From Sphingobacterium spiritivorum ATCC 33861 (GTDB lineage: Bacteria; Bacteroidota; Bacteroidia; Sphingobacteriales; Sphingobacteriaceae), in contig NZ_GL379770.1 of assembly GCF_000143765.1 (NCBI RefSeq), positions 1,266,903 through 1,330,902 of the forward strand: 64,000 bases of DNA, in the 5' to 3' direction. Every line of letters begins with the position of its first letter. Position 1 is the first letter of the stretch. The notes under the pieces were generated by a model. That model was not told where the DNA came from and did no database searches. It saw only the letters and a program-made list of their open reading frames with translations. A program made the position numbers and the translations under genes. Below are positions 27,898 to 37,712 of the stretch, in pieces.

Positions 27898-28296
27898 CTA
27901 AGATATAAAGTATACACTTAAAAAGACAATGCTGAAATAGATCCATAACAGACAGAATAGAATATGGATAGCTGTTTCAAATTTCTTGCCTCTCCACAAC
28001 TCTGTTGAATATCCTAAAAACTGAACGATTAGCCTGATGAACCAGAATATTCCGAGACCCAGACATATCTTTTTTCCCAAAGGAGTATGGATTAGTTCAT
28101 AAGAGGAGGTATAGCAAAGTAAGCCCATAAGGAAAACGCTAATTCCAATAAACAGCGTATGAATGGACATCATCTGTCTGTTAATAAGATTTAATGATTT
28201 AAGCTCCTGCTTCCAATTGAAATATTTTGGGAATATGATATGGATTCCAGCCAGAACGATCAGTAGTATACCTATGATTTTAAGCTGTAATTCCAT
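27898..28296 (-). CDS. Four-helix membrane protein
   Basis: 132 residues, about four predicted helices (IIGILLIVLAGIHIIFP, TLFIGISVFLMGLLCY, ICLGLGIFWFIRLIVQFLG, HILFCLLWIYFSIVFLSVYF). Its ATG overlaps the end of the methyltransferase gene by 17 bp, so it is the last gene of the five-gene minus-strand cluster. No function is apparent. Confidence 0.75.
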   Translation of the reverse strand: MELQLKIIGILLIVLAGIHIIFPKYFNWKQELKSLNLINRQMMSIHTLFIGISVFLMGLLCYTSSYELIHTPLGKKICLGLGIFWFIRLIVQFLGYSTELWRGKKFETAIHILFCLLWIYFSIVFLSVYFIS

Positions 28297-29032
28297 TTTT
28301 TTCTAATATAAATGTACTGACAAACGGGGTTACTTTAATTTCCTCTTTTAGCCGAAAACCGGCTTCCCGAAAGATATGTATCCAATTTTTTTTGCCGTAA
28401 AAATGCAGAAAGCCAATTGTATAAGCCAAAAAATTAGGTATATCCCGCAAATGTTCTGTTATCATGATTTGTCCGCCTGATTTTGTAATTCTGTTCAACT
28501 CCCGGAAAAATGAGATCCGCTCATCTTCTTGTCTGATTTCATGTACTGAAAATATAGCCAGACACAGGTCGAATGTATTATCCTCAAAGGGCAGCCGTGT
28601 TGTCTGTACGCAAACAGCATCTTTTGCCGGATATATTTTTCGGGCTCTTTTTATCGAAATTTCTGTATGTTTTTGCGGATCATAGAAGTCGCATATTGTG
28701 AGATGAATGTCCGGGGAAATACTTTTTAGGATAATACTTGTTTCATCAAATCCGGCATTGATATTCAGGACTTGTTTATGATCTGTATTCCCCAACCATT
28801 TCAACTTATAAAGGTCTGATAGATCATAAATATAACAGGATACTATCAGAGAACTGATAATACTTATCCCTGCGATAATAGTAACTGTAATAAGGATGAA
28901 TTGAAAATCATGCGGAAGATAGGGATAAAGGAATAGCGAAACAATTAAAATCAGAGCAGCAATGACATAAAAATGCCAGTTAAACCGGATAATATTCCAT
29001 ACTCCTGTAAAAGATTTTCGCTTTATTGCCAT
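28280..29032 (-). CDS. Membrane-anchored class I SAM-dependent methyltransferase
   Basis: 250 residues. Two N-terminal membrane helices (about residues 18-65) precede a methyltransferase domain with motif I LNINAGFDETS, then an acidic loop (LTICDFYDPQK), VQTTRLPFEDNTFDLCLAIF (motif II/III-like) and SGGQIMITEH. Motif I is degenerate compared with the usual GxGxG, so activity is likely but not assured. It overlaps the DUF2071 gene by 10 bp and the following membrane gene by 17 bp, so it is an integral part of the cluster. Substrate unknown; a membrane lipid or quinone precursor is possible. Confidence 0.8.
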   Translation of the reverse strand: MAIKRKSFTGVWNIIRFNWHFYVIAALILIVSLFLYPYLPHDFQFILITVTIIAGISIISSLIVSCYIYDLSDLYKLKWLGNTDHKQVLNINAGFDETSIILKSISPDIHLTICDFYDPQKHTEISIKRARKIYPAKDAVCVQTTRLPFEDNTFDLCLAIFSVHEIRQEDERISFFRELNRITKSGGQIMITEHLRDIPNFLAYTIGFLHFYGKKNWIHIFREAGFRLKEEIKVTPFVSTFILEKNGITA

Positions 29033-29757
29033 GTCTCTGTTCTTCCTTTCTTCCAGTAATAGGGCACATTTTTTATTTCAAAAGCACTGGATAAAATTGG
29101 TGAATCTAAATTTAAATGTTTAAAAAAATCAAAATGGTAAGTGCATATCTGTATCGGTGAGGGTTTCCAGTTTTGCCTGACACCTTCTATGATCAGCACC
29201 TTTTTGTTGGTCACATTGTATGTGAATGTAAAGGGCAGAGGACCTGCAAATTTACGTGCATCTTTCCAATCTGAAAATACCGATCCTTTGGGGATCTGTA
29301 CATCCTCTTTTGAGCGGATAATCTGAATTTCGAATCCGGATTTTTTCGAACTTACAGAGCTGAAATCATCAGTATTTACCTGTGAAATATCCGTAGTAGA
29401 GTAATTGTAATGGGTGAAAATATTGCCCAGGTATTCCATTTTCTTTTTATCCGTTTCAGATTTCAAAATATAGAGACCCCTGTATTTTTTTCCATTCGCA
29501 TTGCTGTAGCGGACAAATATCCGGTAACCGATCAGAAAAAAATCGTGTCCCATAAATGAGGGAAATCCTTTGGGCCGAAGGGAAGAGGTCCGCACCAGTG
29601 CTACAGCTATAAAGGCCCATTTATCTTCAAAAAGATCTAATTCAAGACAATCGGGAATGAATTTCTGAAGCTGTTGTCTTGGTAAAGCAAAAGTGAGAAC
29701 AACCGAACTGTCAAAAAATGCTTCAACGGCAAAGGGATGATTTTTTAAAAATTCCAT
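29023..29757 (-). CDS. DUF2071 (YqjF-like) protein
   Basis: 244 residues. The sequence follows the YqjF/DUF2071 pattern (VVLTFALPRQQLQKFIPDCL, then FAGPLPFTFTYNVTNKKVLI), a family related in fold to acetoacetate decarboxylase whose reaction is not established. It lies 2 bp after the DoxX-like gene and overlaps the methyltransferase. The tight packing suggests one pathway, but I cannot name its product. Confidence 0.82.
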   Translation of the reverse strand: MEFLKNHPFAVEAFFDSSVVLTFALPRQQLQKFIPDCLELDLFEDKWAFIAVALVRTSSLRPKGFPSFMGHDFFLIGYRIFVRYSNANGKKYRGLYILKSETDKKKMEYLGNIFTHYNYSTTDISQVNTDDFSSVSSKKSGFEIQIIRSKEDVQIPKGSVFSDWKDARKFAGPLPFTFTYNVTNKKVLIIEGVRQNWKPSPIQICTYHFDFFKHLNLDSPILSSAFEIKNVPYYWKKGRTETWQ

Positions 29758-29759
29758 AA

Positions 29760-30158
29760 TCAGATTTGCGGTCTTGCTTTTTTATAACGTACAAACTCGG
29801 TATAGTATATGAATGCAGAGAAAAGAAGTGCAAATACAATATTAAATCTCCCCCATAAGAGAAGATCAGGAACTACTTGAAATTCTATTATATTCATTGT
29901 AATAATTACGGCAATCTGTGTAATAGCGTTGAGTCTGGATCTGAATCCTGTTAAAATCCAGACAGCCATTACGATTTCGGCCAGACCAATCAGTACTGTT
30001 AAAGTCCGGGCGTGCTCCTGATCCAGAATTGTTGCAACGATCTGTTGATGGCGGGGCTCAAAATCAAGTACTTTACAGAATAAACCATTGATCAGCCAGA
30101 CCATACTGATGATCAATTTTTCAAAACTAACGGGATTAAGACTGTTTGTCCGGGCCAT
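29760..30158 (-). CDS. DoxX-like membrane protein
   Basis: 132 residues with about four helices (LIISMVWLINGLFCKVLDF, LTVLIGLAEIVMAVWILTG, AITQIAVIITMNIIEF, NIVFALLFSAFIYYTEF), the pattern of DoxX-like proteins. These are small membrane proteins of diverse or unknown function, often next to redox or lipid enzymes. It precedes DUF2071 by 2 bp and follows an SRPBCC protein by 91 bp. Confidence 0.85.
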   Translation of the reverse strand: MARTNSLNPVSFEKLIISMVWLINGLFCKVLDFEPRHQQIVATILDQEHARTLTVLIGLAEIVMAVWILTGFRSRLNAITQIAVIITMNIIEFQVVPDLLLWGRFNIVFALLFSAFIYYTEFVRYKKARPQI

Positions 30159-30249
30159 ACAAGATGTTCAGAATATGTATATATCAATACTGGATCCTAT
30201 AAAAATACAAATATTCCCCTCTATAAACTATTTTACGGATAAGGGATTA

Positions 30250-30720
30250 TCAGACAAATTGTTTCCATTGCTCACTTTCAGCTACTGACCTTATAGTCTC
30301 ATTTCTTTTCTTCAAAAAATCAGTCATATAGGCTGTCAGGAACAGTTTTTCAGCCACCCACCCCAATATACCCAGGGGAGCTTTGAAAGTGAATATATCG
30401 ATCATATTAGTACCCTCTGCCTGCTGTTCAAACAGGTGTGTATGCTCCATGCTCTCAAATGCACCTTTCAGCATCTTATCTTCAAATCTATAGGGTCTGT
30501 CAAATGCAGTAATGGCTACACTTAACTTTTGATAAATACCAAAGTGTCTGGCTCTCCAGGTCACGGTTTCGTGCAGTTCTATCAACCCCGATAATCTGCC
30601 CGCAATAGCTTTCTCATTTGTTTGATGCGTAGATAACTGATGAAGATCAATACTTCTGCTAAGGTCAAATACGCGTTCTATGGGAGCTTTGATCAACGTT
30701 TCTATGCGGATAGTGGGCAT
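30250..30720 (-). CDS. SRPBCC (START-like) domain protein
   Basis: 156 residues, soluble. It begins IRIETLIKAPIERVFDLSRSIDLHQLSTHQ, the typical start of SRPBCC ligand-binding proteins, and continues WRARHFGIYQKLSVAITAFDRP and FTFKAPLGILGWVAEKLFLT. These domains bind hydrophobic ligands in a deep pocket. It heads the minus-strand cluster with DoxX-like, DUF2071, methyltransferase and membrane protein. A terminator-like hairpin separates it from the upstream sulfatase operon. Confidence 0.85.
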   Translation of the reverse strand: MPTIRIETLIKAPIERVFDLSRSIDLHQLSTHQTNEKAIAGRLSGLIELHETVTWRARHFGIYQKLSVAITAFDRPYRFEDKMLKGAFESMEHTHLFEQQAEGTNMIDIFTFKAPLGILGWVAEKLFLTAYMTDFLKKRNETIRSVAESEQWKQFV

Positions 30721-30757
30721 TATTAGTAGTTTTTTGTCTGTTGGAAAAAATTAAATC

Positions 30758-30802
30758 TAACCGACCGTTTCTTTTTCATATGGATAAGGAAACGATCGGT
30801 TA
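30758..30802 (-). terminator. Terminator of the sulfatase operon
   Basis: Arms of 14 bp (30758-30771 and 30789-30802) with one position that is a U-G pair in minus-strand RNA but an A-C mismatch in plus-strand RNA, followed on the minus strand by a U-rich run (GATTTAATTTTTTCC). This polarity fits termination downstream of the sulfatase stop at 30814. Confidence 0.7.
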
Positions 30803-30813
30803 AAGATAAGGAT

Positions 30814-32145
30814 CTATGGGGTATTTTTCCAGAAAGACCCTTCCTCAGCAATTTCTTTTTCCTTTGATAGGATCAATGTGGTTAGATCCGATACCATTTC
30901 CGGATATTGAGATGCCAGATTGTATTTTTCAGAAGGATCATGATCAAGGTTAAAAAGCAATGGTAGTTGCTTGTCAAAATATACTAACCCGAGTTGGCTG
31001 TAGGTCTTTACATGAAGTTTCCAGGGACCTTTCCGAACAGCCATTAATTGATGGTCCAGCCCAAAATAGAAAAATTCGTCACGGCCTTTAGTGTCTTTTT
31101 TTCCAGACCATAATGGCTTGAGATTGGTTCCGTCAATTTTGTTGGGGCCGGCAGAAATTCCAGCCAGAGCTGTAATGGTCGGAAGCATATCCAGAGCCGT
31201 GAATACCTCGTTTTCTACATATCCCTTAGGTATAGTATGATGTCCCCAGAGAAAGAAAGGTTCTCTCATTCCTCCTTCCCAGGTACTTCCTTTTCCATCG
31301 CGAAATAGTCCTGCTGAACCTCCGTTTTGATTTTGGATCAGCCAAGGACCATTGTCAGAAGTAAAGACGACGTAAGTTTGTTGATCCAGTTTGTTTTCTT
31401 TTAAAAAGGTTAACAGACGACCAATATGATGATCCAGTTCCTGCACGACATCTCCATACAGACCCCGTTTGGATTTTCCGAGGAAATCCTCAGATGCATG
31501 CAATGGTGTGTGTGGCATAGCATAAGGGAGATAAATAAAGAAAGGTTGTTTTGCATTCTTTGTTATAAATGCAATAGCCTTTTCCGTATAGAGTCTGGTC
31601 AGCTTACTTTGATCGGGATTCAGCTCTAATGTATCGTATCCGGAAAGCAGTGCTATATCCGGGTATTTTGGCGGAATCATATCATTGCTGTAAGGTAAAC
31701 CGACATACTCGTCAAAGCCGTTGGCTAAAGGTAAAAACTCTTTCCGGGTTGAACCGAGGTGCCACTTTCCGTAAATTGCCGTTCGATACCCTTTTTCCTT
31801 TAACCGTTCTGCAATAGTGCTTTCCTGTTGATGTATCCCGATCTGATCTGTAGGATTGAGTACCCATCGAAAACCTGCCCGGGATGGATATTTGCCGGTA
31901 AGCAAAGCATAACGACTGGCAGTACATGCCGGGGATGCTGAATAATAATTCGAAAAGCGCATCCCTTCCATTGCCATGCGATCTAAATTTGGCGTTTCTA
32001 TGTTCGGGTTACCATTAATTCCGACATCGCCATATCCCATATCATCGACATAGATGATAATAAAGTTTGGCTGAGTCTGAGCGCTGCTGTTGAATACAGC
32101 TAGCAAACATATAAAAAGCGTTATTAAATATCTGATACTATTCAT
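30814..32145 (-). CDS. Secreted sulfatase (arylsulfatase family)
   Basis: 443 residues with a signal peptide (MNSIRYLITLFICLLAVFNSSAQ). Metal ligands are visible in YVDDMGYGD near residue 32, and the formylglycine motif is C74-T-A-S-R78 in SPACTASRYALLTGKYPSR. Other conserved parts are GKWHLGS and TSDNGP. The Cys is the one converted to formylglycine; the maturation enzyme is not in this window. Expected role: removal of sulfate esters from an imported glycan. It lies 11 bp after susD, so it belongs to the second ECF/FecR/SusCD locus, which therefore probably handles a sulfated polysaccharide. Confidence 0.93.
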   Translation of the reverse strand: MNSIRYLITLFICLLAVFNSSAQTQPNFIIIYVDDMGYGDVGINGNPNIETPNLDRMAMEGMRFSNYYSASPACTASRYALLTGKYPSRAGFRWVLNPTDQIGIHQQESTIAERLKEKGYRTAIYGKWHLGSTRKEFLPLANGFDEYVGLPYSNDMIPPKYPDIALLSGYDTLELNPDQSKLTRLYTEKAIAFITKNAKQPFFIYLPYAMPHTPLHASEDFLGKSKRGLYGDVVQELDHHIGRLLTFLKENKLDQQTYVVFTSDNGPWLIQNQNGGSAGLFRDGKGSTWEGGMREPFFLWGHHTIPKGYVENEVFTALDMLPTITALAGISAGPNKIDGTNLKPLWSGKKDTKGRDEFFYFGLDHQLMAVRKGPWKLHVKTYSQLGLVYFDKQLPLLFNLDHDPSEKYNLASQYPEMVSDLTTLILSKEKEIAEEGSFWKNTP

Positions 32146-32155
32146 TCCTCTATAT

Positions 32156-33958
32156 TTATTTACTTCTCCATCCCGGATTTTGTTCCAGATTAGGATTTAA
32201 TATAAACTGATTAAACGGAATAGGCTTAAGATAGTACTTGTCCAGCCAGCCGATAGGTGCTCCTATATTCTGCATTACAAATCCTGACGTTCCTCCACCT
32301 GCAACAGGTAATACATTGCCATAATCTGCCCGGTTTATATAGACCCCGACAGGTGTTTTGTTTATGTAATTTCCTTTTTTCCATCTTTTTATATCTCTGA
32401 ACCGAAACCCGTCTCCCATAAGTTCAACGCGTCTTTCTCTACGGATCTCCCAAAGTACAGCAGGTACTTCCGGATCCTTATTGCTGTCAAACGAACTGTT
32501 AATCGCTGCAACTACCATCGGTGCAACTCCTGCACGTACCCGCAATTTGTTAATCGTTATATCGGCTACAGATTGGTCAAAACGTCCCAGTTCAAATGCC
32601 GCTTCTGCATGATTTATCATGATCTCACCCATTCTGAATAGCGGAAAATCTGTTGTAGAAGTCTGCAACGCCATGTTATCAACCTGTCTGTTGTAGAACT
32701 TCCAGAAATAAAATCCCAGATCAGATACAATAAATCCCTGACCATTGTTTTTTGAACGGAAATTTGGAATAGCAGATACTGTATATGCTGAAAAATTAGA
32801 TACAGGCAATTGTTTTGCTGTAGGTGTGGATAGTGTCTTCATCAGATCTATGTATTCGCGATCTGCTGCATTTGTGGTATAATCCCAGGTTAAGGAAGTA
32901 CCGGTAGCTCCTAATAGTTTTACTTTGTAAGGCGGCATTACTGTATAATAGAGTCTGCGGTCACGGTTTCTAAATTCTTTGTACATGGATGTATTTCCCT
33001 GATATAATGAAGAGGATGAAACGGGCTTGCCATCTGTACATAAATAGCTGTCTACAGCATCTCTAGTAAGATCTGAATACCAGGCAGATGTGCGTACTAC
33101 ACGTCCGATACTGTGTGTGACCATATCCGTATTATATTGTTTGGCTAATAAGATTTCGGGTTTTCCGGCCAGATTTTCTGTATTATAGATTTCATCGTAA
33201 CTGCTCATCAATGCAGGTTTACTGGCAATGAGTTTGGCCGAGGCATCAAGAGAGGCTTCTAAGTATTTCTGCTGATCTCCTAAGCCATGATATTTACGCC
33301 ATGTTCCTTCAAAGAGTCCAAATCGGGATATCAGAGCCAGTACTACATCTTTATTGATCGTATTTACCCCGTCTCCGGCAACTTTTATGTTTTGTTCTGC
33401 ATACTTCAGATCATTCAATACATTAGAGGCAACGATATTTCTTGGGGTGCGTGCCGCAAACAGCAAGGTATCGGATTCCGTCAATGTCCGGTCTATCCAG
33501 GGAACATCACCGAAGTCGGCAATCATGTCCAGATAGCGTAGCGACCTGAAAAAATATCCTACGCTTCGCCAATGTGCTTTTTCTGTGTCTGACATCTTTG
33601 ATTTATCAATATTGCTGAGCATCAGGTTGACTCTTCTGATGTAAGAGAAATCCCAGCCTCCGCCAGATGAGGGCTCAATATATGTCTGAAAGGCATACGG
33701 GCTTTTGTAACCCGGAAACGCGTACACCATATTGTCCGAATAACTTTCCTCTTCTATACTCTTTGGTAAATAGCCCCCGTCACCTGGAAAGCCATCAAAA
33801 TAGCCGTAAAGATTCCAGGAATACGTCTTGAAATTGTCGTATGTATTGAATGCCGTTTCCTCTGTCTGTTTGTCCAAAGGAAGGCGATCCAGAAAGCTGT
33901 CATTGCAGGAGGCCAGGAAACCTAGAGCAAGTATGGATATATATAATTTCTTTTTCAT
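32156..33958 (-). CDS. SusD/RagB family outer-membrane lipoprotein
   Basis: 600 residues, in the larger SusD size class. Lipobox LASC (Cys18) is followed by NDSFLDRLPLDKQTEETAF, the typical SusD start. The C-terminal RagB/SusD domain contains FRMGEIMINHAEAAFELGRF and RRERRVELMGDGFRFRDIKRWKKG. It binds the glycan at the outer surface for the partner SusC. It lies 82 bp after the split susC and 11 bp before the sulfatase. Confidence 0.95.
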   Translation of the reverse strand: MKKKLYISILALGFLASCNDSFLDRLPLDKQTEETAFNTYDNFKTYSWNLYGYFDGFPGDGGYLPKSIEEESYSDNMVYAFPGYKSPYAFQTYIEPSSGGGWDFSYIRRVNLMLSNIDKSKMSDTEKAHWRSVGYFFRSLRYLDMIADFGDVPWIDRTLTESDTLLFAARTPRNIVASNVLNDLKYAEQNIKVAGDGVNTINKDVVLALISRFGLFEGTWRKYHGLGDQQKYLEASLDASAKLIASKPALMSSYDEIYNTENLAGKPEILLAKQYNTDMVTHSIGRVVRTSAWYSDLTRDAVDSYLCTDGKPVSSSSLYQGNTSMYKEFRNRDRRLYYTVMPPYKVKLLGATGTSLTWDYTTNAADREYIDLMKTLSTPTAKQLPVSNFSAYTVSAIPNFRSKNNGQGFIVSDLGFYFWKFYNRQVDNMALQTSTTDFPLFRMGEIMINHAEAAFELGRFDQSVADITINKLRVRAGVAPMVVAAINSSFDSNKDPEVPAVLWEIRRERRVELMGDGFRFRDIKRWKKGNYINKTPVGVYINRADYGNVLPVAGGGTSGFVMQNIGAPIGWLDKYYLKPIPFNQFILNPNLEQNPGWRSK

Positions 33959-34040
33959 TGGATTATAATTGCTAAGTGAGCTAAAAGAGCCCGGTTTGTC
34001 AGTTTTGTTTTTTGAAGCTATTTATACCGTTTTTCGGGTT

Positions 34041-37000
34041 TTAAAGATTAATATTTAAACCAAAGGAATACGATCGCATATAAGGATATCCGAGACCATT
34101 ACTTTTGGAGTCAGCGGCAGGATCAATTCCTTTCGGCAGTTTGGACCAGGTATACAGATTTTCGGAACTGGCAAATATGCGGAAATTGTTTACACCTAAC
34201 TTCTTTATCCATTGGTTATTAATGGTATATCCCAGTGTTACATTCTGAAGTCTTAAGTATGAACCATCCAGTAAGGTAAAAGTAGACGTTCTGTAGTTTG
34301 ATGTATGATTAGTCTGTCTGAATCCGGAGATATAAAGTCTTGGATATTCAGACATTTGATTTGAAGGTGTCCAGTAGTTCAGCTGATGCTTGTATATTGT
34401 GCCAAATTCATAATTATAGGCATTTGTCAAATCGTTATTGAGATACAAATCACGTTTCAGAATACCTTGCATATTAAAAGATAAAGAAAAACCTTTGTAT
34501 TGGAAATTTCCGTTGATACCGTATTGATACTGAAGACTTCTGTTTCCTATAACTGATCTGTCCCCAGGATTGTCCAATGTTGAATTTCCGGCATTAATAA
34601 CTCCGTCATTGTTGAGATCTTTAAAAAGGAGGTCTCCCGGATTGGGATTGTAGCCTTCCAGTTTTACGATACCTTCTTTTAGTGTTCCGTTGACATAGTT
34701 ATCATTGAGATTTATAAAGTCATCCGGTGTATAATAGCGATCTGCCTGATAGCCCCAGATTTCATCAATTCTCTGTCCGACATAGTACTGACTTAACAAA
34801 TTGTTACTGTTATTGAATTTGGTGATTTTAGCCTTGTAATTGTATAAATTGGCTCCTATACTGTATTTAAACTCGTTGTTGATCTCACCACTCCAGTTCA
34901 GCGCCAGTTCAAAACCATTTGTTTTGAGATCTGCTACATTTTGGACCGGAGCCGCTGTTCCCAGAATAGCCGGTAATTCGGCTCCGGGAGCGATCATGTT
35001 TTTAGTTGATCTGGTATACAGGTCGAATGATCCTGTCAACTGGTTTTTAAAAAATCCGAAGTCAAAACCTATATTTTTTGATGTTACAGTCTCCCATGTA
35101 AAATTATCACTTACCAATAGAGGAGGGTTCAATGTCACAGGCTGTGTATTGTTGTCCAGCCAGGTAGATTTAAAGGAAGACATACCGGGCAAGAAAGCGT
35201 ACGTTTCAATAGCCTGGTTTCCTACTGTTCCGTAAGAACCTCTGATTTTTAACTCACTTAAATAAGGTTTTAAGGAACTCATAAATGTTTCTTCGGTCAT
35301 TCTCCACCCTACTGATACAGAAGGGAAGAAGCCCCATCTGTGTTTAGGCGGAAACTTGGATGAACCATCATAGCGTCCGTTGACTTCCAGTAGATAGCGG
35401 TCCAGGTAGCTGTAGTTAATACGGCCGAAAAAACCGCGAACGGCATACTCATCGTAAGAATCCCTTGTGACCGGCTGACCAACTCCCTGAGATAAAGAAG
35501 GAAGGTCGTCATTGATCATCTGCGCTATAGATGAATACTGTTGCTCGTAGTAGCGCTCTTCCTGATTGAATCCTGCCAATAATTTTACGCTATGCTCGCC
35601 AAACCGTTCGGTATAATCTCCATAGATATTGAGCGCCTTGTAATTGGTTGTTTCGTTATATTTTGTGTATTCAGAAGAGTTTCTGTTGTATTCTTCACCA
35701 AATTTGGCAGAATTGGCATATCGGATCCTTTTACTGTAGTTGTCATACAAGCCATTGATTCTGTCAAACGTATATTCAGCATTTAATTTGACTTGCTTGA
35801 TGGGAGTGATCAGGATTTTACCTGTTGTACGGATATTACTCAGTTTGGTACTGTTGACCGAACCCAGACGGATAAAATTGGCTCCGGTACCAGACGGCAA
35901 TACTTCACCGTTTATATGAATAGTGTCTATCGGATTGTAGGAAGGAGAGGTGGCTGCCTGAAACCACATGCTTCCGTTTGGCATGGTCCGTTCCGAATTA
36001 TTGTACAGCATATCTAAGGATACATTCAGCCAGGGCTTGATGTCTGAATTGACAAATCCTCTTACGTTATACCGGTTAAACTTATCCTTGTCGGTCACTA
36101 ATATGCCATCTTCATTAGTCGTCCCCAATGAAATTCCATAACTGGAATTTTCTCCTCCACCCCTTACAGACAGATTGTGATTCATTTGCCTTCCATTGTT
36201 GTCCAGCATATCGCCCATCTCATCCGTTTCTTTTAATTGATAACGGGTGCCATTATTTGTAGCATATCCCATCGGGTAAGCATCGGGATTTTCCTTATAT
36301 TTTTGCAGCAGATCCAGCCATGTATTGATCTGTTGTCCGGAATAATAGGTGGCCGCTCCTGCATCCTTATAGGCCTGAACCGTCTCCAGAGGAGAGGCCT
36401 TTTCGGGTAAAAACGGGGCTGTATTGATGGTCAGATTATTGTGATAGTTGATAGTCACAGGTGTATTTCTTTTGCCTTTTTTGTTGTAATTAAGATAACA
36501 CCGTATGCAGAGCGAGCCCCGTATATGGATGCAGATGCAGCGTCTTTCAATATAGATACAGATTCTATATCTGCAGGATTTAACAGATTAAGACCGCCTT
36601 CAAAGGGGACATTATCCACTAATATAAGCGGAGTGCCACCATTGATACTGGTTGTCCCGCGCACGTTCATTGAAAACCCACCACCCGGTTCTCCTGTCGT
36701 TTGTGTCACTTGCAGTCCCGGAGCGGCGCCTTGTAATACTGTCCCTATAGTATTCACAGGTCGGTCTCCCAATTGATTTTCGAATTTAACAGAACTGACA
36801 GCTCCGGTAAGATTTTCTTTCTTTTGTGTGCCGAATCCGACAACAACGACTTCATCAAGATCACTGATGGTTTCTTTCATCTGCACATTCAAAAATGAAG
36901 CATCGCTTAATATTCGCTCTGTCGATTCATAACCAACGGCTGAAAAAATTAACGTAGCACCTTTATTTACCGTATTTAACTGGAAAGCTCCGGCCTGATC

Positions 37001-37537
37001 TGTGGATGTTTTGAACGAGGAGCCTTTTACAGTCACTGTTACTCCCGGCAGACCTTCTCCTTTTTCATTCTGAACTTTTCCCCGTATGCTCATCTGGATT
37101 AGTTCATACAGGTCAAATTTATTCGCAGGTTCCCATTGAAATTGATTTTTTTTTTCTTTCCTGCTATTGATCAGAATTGTTTTGTCTTCAATTTTATATT
37201 CAAAAGGTTGATCTTTTAGCAGCATATCCAGAAATGTGGTTAAGGGTACATTGCTGGCAGCGATCTTTACCGGTTTGGTATTTTTCAAATCATTTTGGTT
37301 GTACAAAACCACATAATTGCTGACCTGTTCAATATGTTTAAAAGCCTTTTTTAATTTAACAGACCGGGCATTGAGCGAGATCGTTTGAGAAAATGTTTCT
37401 GCTTTCAACTGAAAACAGCTGATGAACAGCAGGGCACAAGAGATCTTAGTAATCATAAGTAATTTCTTGAGATTAAATAATTTATATCTGTCGCATTGAA
37501 GGATAGCATGATCCTTCAACCCTAAAGTATTTTTCAT
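34041..37537 (-). pseudogene. SusC/RagA TonB-linked transporter, split by a one-base frame change
   Basis: Two open frames make one SusC. The N-terminal frame (37537-36455) has a signal peptide, an STN domain about residues 47-125, a carboxypeptidase-regulatory domain about 150-232, the plug with DEVVVVGFGTQKKENLTGAV, and then stops at TGA 36455 after ITTKKAKEIHL. The C-terminal frame (ending 34041) supplies the barrel up to YSFGLNINL. A -1 shift at 36476-36482 restores the conserved ITTKKGKRNTPV and a 1165-residue protein. A GTG overlapping the TGA (36456-36458) could also allow re-initiation. Whether it is truly broken, programmed, or a homopolymer read error is undecided. ECF sigma and fecR upstream; susD and sulfatase downstream. 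Confidence 0.85.
36476..36482 (-). other. Slippery heptamer at the susC frame break
   Basis: On the coding strand, A-AAA-AAG is in the correct zero frame (ACA AAA AAG GCA). A shift of -1 gives AAA AAA GGC AAA, which restores the conserved K-K-G-K motif and joins the downstream barrel frame. This is the same heptamer as used in E. coli dnaX. No strong downstream stem was found by eye. Confidence 0.75.
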
Positions 37538-37712
37538 ATATTGTGAATGTTAAGGTTAATAATTCTATAGTATTGAATAAGTGTGTAGAACATAATCTTG
37601 CGGAAGGGGGATGGTAACGACATCTCCCTTTGTTCTTTCCGTATATCTTCAGGAAGGTTGCTTTCTTTTTTTCATAACAGATTGGTTTATAGTCGTAAAA
37701 TGGTATTGGTTT

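Noticed and set aside
30758..30802. TetR-type operator (AACCGACCGTTT-like arms)
   Set aside because: The arms are 17 bp apart, the one mismatch is a U-G pair only in minus-strand RNA, and a U-run follows on that side, so a terminator fits better; no TetR gene is near.
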